From NCBI RefSeq assembly GCF_040954645.1, contig NC_092803.1, forward strand, positions 121,539,961 through 121,603,960: a stretch of DNA of 64,000 nt, read 5' to 3'. The DNA comes from Diabrotica undecimpunctata. Lineage: Eukaryota; Arthropoda; Insecta; Coleoptera; Chrysomelidae. The notes under the pieces were generated by a model that was given only the letters and a program-made list of their open reading frames with translations, was not told the origin of the DNA and searched no databases. Of the stretch, positions 35,820 to 61,443 are shown in pieces (position 1 is the stretch's first letter; each line of letters begins with the position of its first letter). The translations under genes and the position numbers were made by a program.

Positions 35820-37614
35820 GATTTAGATGGCTGATAGTAGAAAGATGAACCTTTCTGGTTCACAATATCGAAAAAGAAGGATAGAAAAAGAGGTAGATCA
35901 CAAGGGATTAGATGGCTCGCTAAAAAGGTTTTTTGTATCCCCGACGAGTACGCAACCTCAACCTTCAACAAGCCAAGCTCTAGATGTTTAACCTTTTAAA
36001 TTAAGTGAAAACGATGCAGAAGAACAGAATCAAAATAAATCGACTGCCGAAAACATTACACTGCACCAGGATACAACGAATAATCCCTCATCAAATAATA
36101 TGCAAACCGAAACCGCAGATATTGATGTGAGTGAAGAGCAATTTAAAGATCTAGCATATCGGCCAGAAGTATTGACAGATACTGTTAAACTTATAATTTT
36201 AGACATAGGTCCAGTACAATTAAAAAATATTATTTGTCCTGTAAATAGTTTATACAGATCTTTTAGCTCTACTTACTTCGTAAAAAAGTTAACGAATAAT
36301 GAAAAAGTACATAGAAATTGGCTTATTCACTCAAAATCTAAAGGAATCTGATATTAATATTGCCGATATGCGAAGCCAGGGCCAGGGTTATTACAATGGT
36401 GCCAATATGAAAAGCAAACACAATAGCCTACAAAAAATCTCAGATATTAATCCCAGAGACCAGATTTTTGTCCCTTGTGCGCCGCACATCCCTAATTTAG
36501 TCGTGAATGATGCAGCAAAAAGCTCGCTTCACATCAATATATTGATGGAATATTATTTTAAAGGAAGTACCTAGGTTAAAGCTAAAACCGCTCTCTGATA
36601 CCCGGTGGGAGAGTCAAATTGATACCGTAAAAACTCTTAGGTATGAATTGGAAAAAGTTTATGATGCATTGATCGCCCTTTATAAAAATACATCTAGAGA
36701 TAATGACAACGAATACTGCAAGTTTCCTGATTAATAAAATAAAATCATTTAAATTAATATGTTCCTTAGTTGTCTCGTATAATATTTTATTAAAAATAAA
36801 TGTAGTTAGCAAAATCATCCAAAAATCTAACGTTATTTTACCAGAATCTGTACAAATGTTAAATGGAATTAAAATATTTTTAACAGACATGAGATCCGAC
36901 AATGAGTTTATAAATTTGCTCAATGAAGCTAAGAAAATAGCTCAAGAAATGGATGCAGAAATTTCATTTCCTGTAGTTCATACATACAGTTCGACCCAGA
37001 AGAAAAAAGACTTTATGAATGTGAACATAAAGATGAACCAATTCAATCCCCAGAATTACATTTTAAAGTAAATTTGCATTTTTATATTCTTGATATTGCC
37101 ATCTCAAAATTAGATGATAGATTTCAAGATTTAGAAACACATGTTGAATCTTTTGGTTTTTTAAAAAACTGAAGTGTTTGTTCTAAAGAGGAAATATTGT
37201 ACCAATTTAGAAACTAAACTAACTGAACACGGAAACAAAAAATTTTGATATAAATGCAATATATCTTTACAATGAGACTGATATAAATATTGTCTATTTA
37301 AATTACTAATAAAAATAATATGTCGGCCAAAGAAGTGTTAGCCTATCTCGTTGCTAACGAGTTTTGGAATAGGAATATTTCCTAATTTATTTGTTGCGCT
37401 TAGGATATTTTTAACTATGTCCGTCACTGTAGCTCATGGGGAGCGATCATTTTAAAAACTTAAATTAATAAAAAACTACCTAAGATCTACCATGAGCCAA
37501 TCCAGGTTTACAAATTTAGCTATAATGATTATCGAGGAAGATATTTGTTTTAATTTAGATGTGACTGACCTAGTTAGGGAATTTGCACTTAAAAAGGCGA
37601 AAAGTCGATTTTAG
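35820..37614 (+). pseudogene. hAT transposase fossil (ZMYM1-like type)
   Basis: Starts MADSRKMNLSGSQYRKRR and continues with stops and shifts. The pieces follow a hAT transposase of the kind automatic pipelines call zinc finger MYM-type 1-like: GPVQLKNIICP and the TTF-type region at 36200, RSQGQGYYNGANM at 36370, FVPCAPHIPNLVVNDAAKSS at 36470, KPLSDTRWESQ at 36585. The C-terminal dimerisation domain is at 37455-37610 (LRSTMSQSRFTNLA, then EFALKKAKSRF). At least five frame breaks. It starts 100 bp after the right end of the mariner element. Confidence 0.85.
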
Positions 37615-37849
37615 TATTTAGACGTGTATACCTACCTAGTGTTTTATTTCTTGTTTTTTATTTTACTTTATTTTTCCTAAAATAAGTATGTAGATTTTTG
37701 TATTTTGGTTATATCGAATTAATACATAATATGTTGTATAAGCTCATTTATACTATAGGTATGTATCTATTCATTGACTTAATAAATATATTTTTATGAT
37801 TTAAATGTTCAAAATTGTGTTTTTAATAATTTTTCCTAATTTTGTTTTC

Positions 37850-37913
37850 CAAAATTCCGGCGGCAAATCTGGTTTTTGCACCCGGGCGGCAAAACCTCTA
37901 GGATCGACCCTAG
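37850..37913 (-). repeat. hAT-type 3' terminal sequence
   Basis: The minus strand reads CTAGGGTCGATCCTAGAGGT then TTTTGCCGCCCGGG. This matches the CAGGG-type end with GCCGCC often seen on insect hAT elements. It probably belongs to the transposase at 35820. The left end is not found. Confidence 0.55.
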
Positions 37914-38440
37914 TCATATGTGTATCTGATGTTATTATTATTGTTAACACCGATACCGATTTTATTATCCTCGCTACAATTGTTTACCGCTATTTTAAAT
38001 ACTGATTTAGAGTAGGCATTAAACAACATCGGTGACATAACACATCCCTGTCTATCGTCACGGTTAATAGGACTTTTAGCTGACACCTTCTTAGCCACCT
38101 TAATGCAAGCGATCTGATTGTAGTAGATTGTAGTAGATTTTTGACCAATCTGATGTACGTATCTAGACCAACTAAGCTTAAGAATTGATATGTAATTGTT
38201 TTTTTTTCGATGCTTTTCTCAATGCTTTTTTGTAAAAAGTATTCGCATGCAAAACAGTGCTTCCCGAGTATCCATTTCGCTTTGGAATTCAAACTGCTTA
38301 TTATCAGTAATCCTCTCAGAAAGTTGGTATATGCGACAATGAAATATTTTCATAAAAAATTTGATTGTGTGACTCATTAAATTGATGGGAATAGCTACAA
38401 ATACTGTTTCCACTTTCCACTTTCTTGACGGCAACGGTGT
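37914..38440 (-). mobile_element. LINE reverse transcriptase fragment
   Basis: Minus strand: FEFQSEMDTREALFCMRIL (the fingers-palm FG...TR.A block) and DDRQGCVMSPMLFNAYSKS followed by a palm that reads YTYD. A short internal segment of a non-LTR reverse transcriptase, truncated on both sides, inserted next to the hAT end. Confidence 0.8.
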
Positions 38441-38795
38441 ACTAAGCAGATAAAAGTAAATATATTTTTCTCCTACTAAAATCCCAAATATTGCGATTAG
38501 TAGCGAAGAATAATTTACGGTTTGTTTACATATATGTGAATTTAAAAAGGCTTCGTAATACCACAGTAAGAAATTTCTGGAAAAAAACTCGCTTTCGGTA
38601 AAAACTAGTGTTTGAAGTGATAAAAGTAAGTAAGGTTATTTACAATTCGAAACAGTCATACTGGAGGAAGTCTGGCCGTTAGTTTTGCGACGTTGCCAAA
38701 GTTAAAAATAGTTCTGCAAACTGAGGACTGATAGGAACTGGATTTCTGAGCGGTTGAAGCGAATCTAGTTCCTTTCGCGGTCCTTAGAAACAGAT

Positions 38796-41700
38796 ATGAT
38801 GTACACGGACAGTGATGATAATGCGTCAGAAGGCAACAAGAGAAAATATAGAGGGTCAACTTCACCTTTCCTGCAGAGCAAAAAAACTGCCAGAACTCCA
38901 AGCAAAATAAAACCAAAGGAAGAAGATTCAGAGGATTTGGACGACGTTATAAGCATGTTCAAGAAGATGATGGAAGAACTGAAAGAAATCAGGAATGAAA
39001 ATAAGGAATATAGAGAAGAGATGATAGCGTTGAAAAAAGAAAATATAAAGATAAATCAAGAATTAGAAGAAACAAAAAACAAATTAACCCAGGTTGAAAA
39101 CAAAGTAGAAAGAATTGAAAAACAGATGAAAAGAAATAACATAGTAATTACGGGTTTACCAATAAACGCAACAGATGAAACACTCTTAAAAAATAACGTA
39201 AAAGATTTTATACAAAAGCACCTAAAAGAGGATGTCGAAATAGAATCTGCAATAAAGTTAAAGAACAATATATGTCTGGTACAAATGAAGGATTATGGCG
39301 AAAAAATTAAGGTACCTAATGAAAGAAAAAAGCAAACTCAGATTTCTTACTGGAGAAAAGATCTTCATCAACGATGACATAACCTAAAAAGAAAGACACA
39401 TGAGGAAGGAAATCGTAAATAAAAGCAAGGAATTAAGAGCTGAAGGTAGAAATGAAGAGATAGGGTACAGAAAACTAACTGTGGATGGCATAAATTGGGT
39501 ATGGGCCGGAAATGGTACTTTCAAACGAGAAAAATCTAGAAATATGGACCCAAAAAACGCATATAGTAGTGGAAAAAGGAAAAGATGGCCCATTATGCCA
39601 ACGGACCCTAGCGATGAACAGGAAAATGAGTTTGAACATAAATAGCAAAATAAAAAATAAGAATATGTACCTAAATATTGCGACATGGAATGTTCGAGGA
39701 GTATACGTGGAAAAATTATTATAGGCGACGCCAATGCAAAGGTCGGAAGAGAAGATATATATAAAAACATAACAGGGGGTGAAAGTAAACATTTGAATAC
39801 AAATGATAATGGACAGAGATTAATCACATTCGCAATTGAAAACAGGATGAAGATAATGAGTACCCAGTTTAGGAGAAAAAATATATATAAAGGAACGTGG
39901 AAAATTCCGGGGTCAAATGAAACTAATCAAATAGACCACATTTTAATACAAGAGAAGTTTGCGAATTTAATGACAAATGTGAAAACGTGAAACATATACA
40001 AGAAACCTACGCCAAACAAAATAGTACTACTGTGAGTAACATACAACAAAAGTTCTTGAAAATGACAAACACTATAAAGGAAGCTACGTCGAAGAACATA
40101 TATATATAATAACGGATTTATTACGGCTGTCGCCGCTTCTCCGCCCCCAATTTCCATCTTTTTCTGTCATATGCAGTTGCCTCCTCTAAGTCTCTTGCCG
40201 CCATTGCTTCATCAATATCGTTGCGCCAACTTCTCCGTGGTCGTCCTCTCTTTCTTCTTTCAGGAGGGATCCATTCCAGTACTCTCCTAGGCCATCTGTA
40301 CTCTGGCATTCTTTTAACATGTCCGAACCAGATTAATTGTTTTCTTTCTATGTCATCATTGATATTTCTCTCCATTTTCATTTCGTTTCTTATTTGTTCG
40401 TTTCTAACTCTCTCCAGTTTCGATCTACCGCAGCTTCGTCTCAGATAATCCATTTCTGTCGTCATAAGTTTGTTTTTATTAGCTTTGGTGACGTCCCATA
40501 CTTCCGAACCGTAAAGTGTAATACTTTGAACTATACTACCGTAAATGTGTTTTTTGGTTTCTCGTCGAATTGTTTTTTGCCAGAGAAGAGAGTTTAAGGC
40601 ACGGGTCGCTGCTCTGCCCTTGTTTATTCTTTCCCTGATTTCATCTGCGCTATTTCCCTTCTTGTTGAAAATGACCCCCAAATATTTGCAGGATTGCACG
40701 CCTTTGATTTTGTCGTCTTCCAAGACTAGGTCACATATTTCATCTGTTCCCACTGAGAGATATTCACATTTTGTCATATTCATACGTCGAAGAACATACC
40801 AAGAGCAAAAAGATTTAGAAAAAACCACTGGTTCAATGACGAATGCAGAACAGAGTTAAAAAAAAAGATCAGATTTGAGATTAAAAAGTTTACGTTCGCA
40901 AAAACAAGACGACCTAGAAAGGTATGCCGTACAACGAAAAAAAGTAAAGAGAATCCTAAGGGAGCGGAAACGAAAGTATATGGAGAATAAAATTAAGCGC
41001 ATTGGAGAAAATTACAAGAAAAATGAAATAAAATTTTTTTATAAAGAAGTAAAATACATTAAAACTGGGTATCAGGGAAGAACGATAAATGTAAATGATA
41101 AGCAAGGAAACCTGATAGTGGATGAAGACCAAATATGTGAAAGGTGGAAAGAATATTTCGGAGAGATACGAGATGACGAAGTGACTACTGAAGAAAATTG
41201 TTATGTTCCTAGACCTCAAATAATAATAGAAGAAATACCAAAGCCCACAAGAGAAAAAATTGAAGAAATAATAAAAGATATGAAAAACCAAAAAAGTCCC
41301 GGGGAGAGCGGCATTGTGACAGAGAACATAAAATATGGAGGAGAGGTCTTAATAAAAAAACTTGGTGAACTAACACTAGAAGTATGGGATGCCGAAGAAA
41401 TGCCTCAAGAATGGAATAAGTCGATTAAAATTCCTATACACAAAAAGGGAGATAGAACTGAATGCACAAACTATAGAGGAATATTCTTATTAGAAGTAAT
41501 GTATAAAGTACTCGCCATACTAATTAAAAAACGATTAGAAATATATATAGAGAAGTAGGAGAAATAGGAGAATACCAGGGAGGATTTCGGAAAGGAAGAT
41601 CAACAACCGATCAAATTTTTATGCTAAAACAAATCCTGACCAATTGCTATGAATACAACATTTCAGCACAAGCACTTTTCATTGATTACAAAGCTGCCTA

Positions 41701-42770
41701 CTATACAATAAACAGAAACAAGTTAATAGAAACACTAAAAGAATTCCAAGTGCCAGAAAAAATAAAAAGAATGGTAAAAATGACAATTAGACAAACCATT
41801 TGTGCTGTGAGATGCAACGATACAGTCTCAGAAGAATTCGAAGTGAAAAAAGGTGTTCGCCAAGGAGACCCGTTGTCTACATTGCTATTCAATATAGTTT
41901 TGGAAAAAATTGTAATGATTAGTGGGATAAATAGGTCCGGCACTATTTTATACAAGGAGCACCAATGCTTAGCATACGCTGATGATGTGGTTCTTATTGC
42001 AAGCAATGGAAAAGGACTATCAAATATAACAAAAAGACTGATTCGGGAAAGCTCTAAAATGGGACTGAAAGTTAATATTAATAATTCCCAAAAAAGGAAT
42101 AAACACCAGGGGATCCTTTAAATTGGAGGTGGAGAATGGATCAGTTGTAGAATTCGAGAAGGTGGGTGAATATATGTACTTAGGTACTCTTATTGATCAG
42201 ACATGTAAAGAAGAAACTGAAATCAACCTGAGACTGACCAAGAGCAACAAGTGTGCTGGAGTCATGAGCAAAATAATTAAGGCCAAAGATATATCTCGTA
42301 CTACAAAAATAAGAGTATACAAAACTATAATTAGACTCACAATGCTATACGCTGCCGAGACATGGACTATGAACAAAACCGTACAGAGCACATTGGAAGC
42401 ATGGGAAAGAAAGATACTTCGCAGAATATTTGGTGGAAAAGTAGTAGAGGGAGAATGGAGAAGACGAACTAATGCAGAAGTGTATCAGTTGTATGCTAAC
42501 CCTACAATAACAAAAGTGGTGAAAAAACGTAGACTAGAATGGCTCGGCCATCTAGAAAGAATGCAAGGTAATAGACTAGTCAAGAATATTGCTTGGAGAG
42601 TACCTGGGGGCAAAAAAAGAGAGGAAGACCAAGAAAGAAATGAAGAGATGCAGTAATGGAAGATGTCAGTGAGATGGGAATCAGAGAATGAAGGCTGTTA
42701 GCTAAGAATAGAAAACGATGGAAATTATCCATCCAGCAATGGGCCTGTTTCCACTTAGTTATCTGGTAAT
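38796..42770 (+). mobile_element. RTE-type LINE, near full length, with ORF1 and split EN-RT
   Basis: ORF1 opens at 38796 (MMYTDSDDNASEGNKRKY). It has a long Lys/Glu coiled coil (residues about 55-115) and NNIVITGLP, an RNA-binding-type fold, and continues after a frameshift near 39320 to 39645. The endonuclease follows: ATWNVRG at 39680, an internal deletion, then IIIGDANAKVGRED at 39715 and NQIDHILIQ near 39930. A second LINE is inserted at 40101-40782. The reverse transcriptase resumes at 40875-41558 (HKKGDRTECTNYRG). After a break it continues at 41621-42121 with KGVRQGDPLSTLLFN and the palm AYADDVVLIASNG, and ends with the thumb and basic tail at 42123-42700. A target-primed retrotransposon, inactive. 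Confidence 0.87.
40101..40782 (-). mobile_element. 5'-truncated LINE nested in the LINE at 38796-42770, with 16-bp TSD
   Basis: The minus-strand open frame from MTKCEYLSVGTDE to EKRRQP-stop encodes a reverse transcriptase C-terminus: CKYLGVIFNKKG, SITLYGSEVWDVTK, KQLIWFGHVKRMPE, RRKRGRPRRSWRND. The frame is intact over about 220 residues. The direct repeat TACGTCGAAGAACATA occurs at 40085-40100 and 40783-40798. Its unbroken frame and intact duplication make it one of the younger insertions in the window. Minus-strand 3' tail is TA-rich. Confidence 0.92.
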
Positions 42771-43690
42771 TTGGCGCTGCTGTACATAGTATAGTAGTAA
42801 ATATAGTAGTAAAAATAGTTACTTTTTTGGGAATAGTTGCAAATATTGATTCGTGCATAAATGCGAGTCGTTTGATCGCAAGCGGCAAATACAAGACTAC
42901 CTAATAACTAAAAACTATATTGTATCCTTCTACTAAATCTACACAAACTGATACAGTGTTTTAGAAGTCTGAATAATACTCTTTCCAATTCATTTAGAAT
43001 TGGAATGGCTATCATGGAAAATTGGAAGGTATACAAAAATCCGATTGGCTATAGTAAAACCGTTTTATCATAGACAAATTCCAAAAAAAGTTTGCCTTAT
43101 TTATGTTCTGTTTGCCTTATTTTTATGTTTTTTACGAAAACGAAGTATGTGGAGCCTAAATTACCTTTAAATTTCATGATTGCTGATATCTTGGATTACA
43201 AAATCCTTACATAATTACAATCATATCATATTCCTAATCAAATAGGTTTCAGGAATCTTAAAAATAGGCCTTAGATTATGCTTCGACGGTATCATCTAGC
43301 ATTGTAAAACGATTTTAGTTGTAGTGATTGCACATAAATCACACGGTACCAAGTCTGGTAAATGACTCACCAAATCAATACTTTCGCTTAAAAATATTCG
43401 GATTTCATACGAGTCGTCTGAGAGCTGACATTTTCTGGATTTCAGTATTTTTTAAACAAATCGTGGCAACATGTTTGTTTTTCCAAAAAAACTCGCGACC
43501 GTTTGTTTGCTAACGCTTCAGACGCGGACTACTTTTATTGGCTTTGGTTCTGAACCTTTGATTGGTTTTTGGTTTAGACCACATAACAATATATAGTACG
43601 TTAAGTTTTAAATTAGATATATACAGTATAAATGGCAACACTAAGCGCTGTCGACTTTTGACTAACCTACTTCGTTGACCCGTCGCCAAT
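42771..43690. other. AT-rich sequence, nothing recognised
   Basis: No gene or complete repeat seen. A short GTAGTAAATATAGTAGTAAA stretch at 42790-42820 is the tail of the preceding LINE. Confidence 0.5.
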
Positions 43691-43699
43691 AATTTGTCA

Positions 43700-44740
43700 T
43701 TATACAGTGGTTGTTTAAAGCAGATAATACACTACCCACAGTTGAGTGGTTTATTCTGTATTCAAAGCGTTAACAGCGTAGATCTTTAATTTAATTTTGC
43801 GCCCGCAGAAAAAGTTCAAATAATAAAATGGTTTTATGGTGGTAATTCTGGACAACAGTGCGTAGATTTATTTTTTGTGTTTTTTTTTGAGAGGAGACCA
43901 ATTCCTTGCGTACAGTCAATTGATAATATTGCTTAAAATTGTGAGAGTTGTTATTGCCTCAAAAATTGCAGAAAATATCACGCTCAAGAAGTGTGTTCAC
44001 CAGAAAAAGTTGAGAAAAGAGAATACCGGGATACACAATCGAGCTAGATTCAACACGTTCAAGTAGAAGCGTTGCTAGAGAGTTATATCTTAGCAATGTT
44101 ACTGTAAAAAAAAACAAAAGTAAGGAAATAGCACGAATACAAGAATTTTAAATATTCGAAAACGCAGCAGATTTATCCAGACGATTACTTTCGAAGAACG
44201 GAGTTTTGTGTAACTCTAATAACGAAGGCTAATCATGAACCAAATTTTATTAAAAACATTTTATTCCATTTATAGTGTAAATCATTTTAGTAGACCACAT
44301 AATAGGTACATTTTTTATTAAGGGCAACTTGAATAGCAGAGTATACCTCGATTTGTTACAGAATTATGTTCTTCCCGCTATTCTCAATCCTGCTGATGTA
44401 AATCTGGAGAACGTTTGGTTTCATCTAGACGCCTGTTCAGTTCAGAACGCTCGAATTATTAGAGAGTATTTAAAAAGTACTTTCCCGAACCGAGATATCA
44501 GTGGAACAGGCGTGATATCCAGATCTTACACCAATGAACTTCTTTTTTTGATGACATGTAAAAGCATCTACGATCATCCTGAGGCTAGAACCCAAAATTT
44601 AAATAAATAAAAAAAGCGAGTAAGAGAAGTCTCCTATTCTGTTACAGCTGAAATTCTTTCATCTATCTGCAGAAGTTTTTATGACAGATTGGGATACTGT
44701 TCAGCTATAGAAGGTTAAATATTTGAATCATTTTTGTAGG
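43700..44740 (+). pseudogene. mariner-like transposase remnant
   Basis: EKVQIIKWFYGGNSGQQCVDLF at 43810 is the N-terminal start. After many breaks the core appears at 44329-44610: VYLDLLQNYVLPAILN, FHLDACSVQNARIIREYLK and TFPNRDISG, then DHPEARTQN. It follows the order of the transposase at 34301-34935, but several conserved residues are lost (HDG reads LDA, SPD absent). No matching TIR pair found; ACAGTGGTTGTTT at 43705 may be a left end. Confidence 0.72.
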
Positions 44741-44744
44741 ACAT

Positions 44745-45438
44745 AAAGAATTATTTCTTACTTTATTAGAAATTAATGTTGATTTTCAATAAGAGCATAT
44801 TTTTTGTTTTATCTTTTTAAAGAAATGCACTTTTATTTTTAATTCAACCACAAAAAATTGTTCACATTATTAAAAACCGATACTAATGCACAGCTTTATA
44901 AAGGTCAGTGTATTTTTATCTAGTTTATGTACTCTAAGAAATGAACCGGGCATACGTAATGAAAACAAACATTGAATTCAAATGACGGAGATGTATGTTC
45001 CGTATGATTTGTTGTTATGTGCTACTAAATGATTTTCTGTCGTGGAGTCGGAGGAGATCGGGAATTACAATTACCTCGTACGAGGCAATGTTGCCGATTT
45101 TACTGCTTTATGTACTGTGCAATATAACTTAACGTATTGTATACATATTATTTTATCATCAGTTACGATATGCCATTGTTTCAAATGCAGTATTTGAGTG
45201 TAACACGGCACCAATTGATACCTTCTTTTAAACAGCACCTTAAATCCTGAGGTATCCGAAATCCTACACAATTGTAGTCGGGCAGCCTTCAAGGAAGTAG
45301 TCACTGAGGCTGATGCGTCCTCGCTTAAATTCTCCAAACTGTTAACAGTTGATGGATCTGGTGCTTTATCACGAAAACCAAAACAAAGTCGATCGACCCA
45401 GTGTTGTTTAAATAAGCTAACTTAAAATTCAGCCTGTC
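44745..45438. other. Sequence without recognised features
   Basis: A minus-strand open frame at 45337-45071 has no recognisable domain. Likely old repeat; not assigned. Confidence 0.45.
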
Positions 45439-45439
45439 T

Positions 45440-46264
45440 TCGGATAGCTGAAAAAAAAACTGGAACAGTGGAGACAAGCTTTTGAGGAAAAAGGTTTAAA
45501 ATTTAGTAGGGAAAAAACAGAATATTTGGAATATTCATTTAAAGATAGAGTTACTACAAATAAAATGATAATTTTATATAATATTTAAAGCGAAAAGTAA
45601 TAATTTTAAGTACCTAGAATCGGTATTATTACAGACTAATTGAAAAATAGATGAAGATGCATGCAGTAGAATTACGGTTATATGGATTAAGTGGATGAAG
45701 CGAGTGGTGTGTTGTGCGATAGAAAAATTCCAATAAATATGAAGGAAATATTCAATGAAACAGCCATATAAACAGCTATTATATTCGGAACTGAATGTTG
45801 GGCAGTTACCAAGAAAGAGTAGCAACGAATGCATGTGACGGAAATGAGAATGCTATGAATAAATGGAGATACAAAAAAGAATAGAATTAAGAATGAGTGT
45901 GTGTGTATGTGGAGAGAGGGGGATAGCATTAGACAAATAATCTTTTTGCTACCGAAAAACTAAAATTAAGAACGAGTATATTAGCGAAAGTCGAGGTGTG
46001 GCACCAATTGATGCCAAAATAAGAGAGAATACAGTAAAATAATCTGGTCATGTTAAAAGTCGAGACGTTAATCACCAAATACGAAGAATTGCTGATCTGC
46101 GGATTCTTGAAAGAAGTAAAACCAAAGAAGACTTCTGCGAGACGCTAAGGCAGGACACGTCGGCAAAGTCACTGAAATGACCTAAGATAGAAATTTACGC
46201 AGAATTGTAATTAAGGAAGCCGACTGTGCATAGGTATAAAGATAAAGGGGACGATGATGATGAT
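45440..46264 (+). mobile_element. RTE/BovB-type LINE 3' end with (GAT)n tail
   Basis: Broken plus-strand text: KLEQWRQAFEEKG, FKYLESVLLQTN, IDEDACSRITV, then EMRMLR-like and VKSRDVNHQIRRIADLR. It ends with LRKP and a GAT repeat at 46249-46263. This is the C-terminal half and tail of an RTE/BovB-like element, 5'-truncated, with many stops. It ends 60 bp beyond the poly(A) site region of gene C, on the opposite strand. Confidence 0.78.
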
Positions 46265-46322
46265 TTCCTGCTAAATTTAGTAACACTTCTAACTAAAAAA
46301 TGCTGCAAGGCATTTAAACACT

Positions 46323-46328
46323 TTTATT
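46323..46328 (-). promoter_or_regulatory. Gene C poly(A) signal AATAAA (minus strand)
   Basis: TTTATT on the plus strand is AATAAA on the minus strand, 100 bases after the gene C stop codon at 46428. First good signal in the 3' UTR. Confidence 0.6.
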
Positions 46329-46427
46329 AAAAAAAAATCACATTTTTATAGAGATACTTAAAAGTTAACTTAAAAAATAAAATCACAAATGTATTATTTT
46401 CTTTTTTGAGAACTTCAGTATTTGACC

Positions 46428-59940
<13,513 letters not shown>

Positions 59941-61084
59941 CTGAAATAAGAAAAGTTGAGTAAGTAAAATAATGCTGGTTGAAATGTTGATTTTACGAAA
60001 CATTGTTTCGTATAACTTAAAATAATTTAACGTTACCGTGACACAAAGCAAACATTTACTCATTTTTTTGAGGAAAAAAATTCAAATATTGATTCTATTC
60101 TAAAGTCCGTGTCAATCGGTCAAATAGTTGATCAAACTAGTTTTACCAAACCAAAAATTGACAGCATATCACTATATTATGCTGTTGTTGATATATCTGA
60201 ATTTGATCCAATCATCTAAAAAAAGAGGATCTTCTATTTTTCAAGGTCGGTTTGATCAAACTTTAATTTTGATTAGTCGAAAAAATATATAAAGACAATC
60301 AGCAGTTAAATATACCGTGAGGAAATTCATTCTTTGATTAACAGGATGTGGTTTATTTGGCTTCACCTCTATAGTTTTAGTTCATTTGATACGTTTGTTA
60401 AGCGTTATTTTATGATATTGTATAACTACATATAAAATATCATAAAATATACCCCATACAAACAGTTATATTATACCCTTATACAAAATTTTTTATTATC
60501 ACTCTACCTCCACTACAGTGGTAGCTCATTTAAAAACACAGGAAGTTTAACAAATGACATGTCTATTTACTTTTTTCGCTTCGTAAAAACTAGAAAACGA
60601 GAAAATATGATGAAATTGTAAGAAAAATAGTAAAAGCAGTTTTATTTTCTCATACACACAGTTAGAATATACTGATCTACACCATATACCATCAGATAGC
60701 AACTTTTATTAGATGTATATGAAGTGTTTTCAAAAATGTGATTTTTAGTCGAGAGTAAAATAGTTTTATTTGTGACAGAATTATGTATGGTTAGAATTAA
60801 AAATAATTTTAAAATATTCAACATTGTTTATTTACAACAAAAAACGATTTTTTAACATTTTCTCTGCAATAAAGTTAAGTTTGTGCATTATTTCAATACA
60901 TTTTAATAATTATAAATTTAATAAAACAATTATAAATAAACTTAAATTTTAAAATCTACTGAGAATGTTAAAAAATATAGTTGTATACTAAATTCATAAA
61001 AATTTCAATATAATATATTGAATTTACCGTTTTGAGTTGCGCCAAATGTAGGCAACTTACAGTTGTTAATTCAGAAAATTGTAA

Positions 61085-61369
61085 GATGGTGGTAGAACAG
61101 CACATGCAGTACTCAACCTGCCATTAGACGTTTATAGCAAACTAAATGCAGAGTTCCGTTATTATCTGGGATAAATGTACTATGATTCATAAAGATTCAC
61201 TGGAAGCATTATATAGAAGTATGCAAGATTTAAACTATTCTGCTAGTGTCTGGTGACTTCCGACAGACATTACCAGTTATTCCTCTCTTTACATATGCGG
61301 CTGAGATTAATGCGTGTTTAACACAATCGTTGTTATGGCGAAATATCGAAACAATTCGATTGGCCATTA

Positions 61370-61370
<1 letters not shown>
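61085..61370 (+). pseudogene. Pif1/Helitron-type helicase fragment, N-terminal part
   Basis: DGGRTAHAVLNLPLDVYSK, then IIWDKCTMIHKDSLEALYRS in another frame (Walker B, where the usual Glu reads Lys), MQDLN, and VSGDFRQTLPVIPLF (motif III). It ends INACLTQSLLWRNIETIRL. These are the ordered motifs of Pif1-like helicases as found in Helitron Rep-helicases or stand-alone Pif1 repeats. Two frameshifts; the following motifs are cut by a (TA)n array and the nested element. Confidence 0.83.

Positions 61371-61371
<1 letters not shown>

Positions 61372-61440
<69 letters not shown>
61372..61440. repeat. (TA)n microsatellite, 69 bp
   Basis: TA array directly joined to the left TIR of the nested element (CAGGGTGG starts at 61441). 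Confidence 0.95.

Positions 61441-61443
<3 letters not shown>

Noticed and set aside
39384..39827. Minus-strand hydrophobic frames at 39384-39827, and others opposite the LINE at 38796-42770
   Set aside because: They are antisense shadows of the Lys/Glu-rich LINE ORF1 and reverse transcriptase.
45071..45337. Minus-strand open frame as a gene
   Set aside because: No domain, no splice or promoter context, and it lies among decayed repeats.
60037..60063. Minus-strand ATGAGTAAATGTTTGCTT with a GT after it, as a possible first exon of gene C
   Set aside because: The peptide MSKCLLCVT is short for a signal, the donor GTAACG is weak, and there is no acceptor or promoter layout like that of gene B.
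60286..60305. TATATAAA followed by TCAGCAGT as a plus-strand promoter
   Set aside because: The spacing to the initiator-like text is about 15 bases, too short, and it lies inside a transposon.
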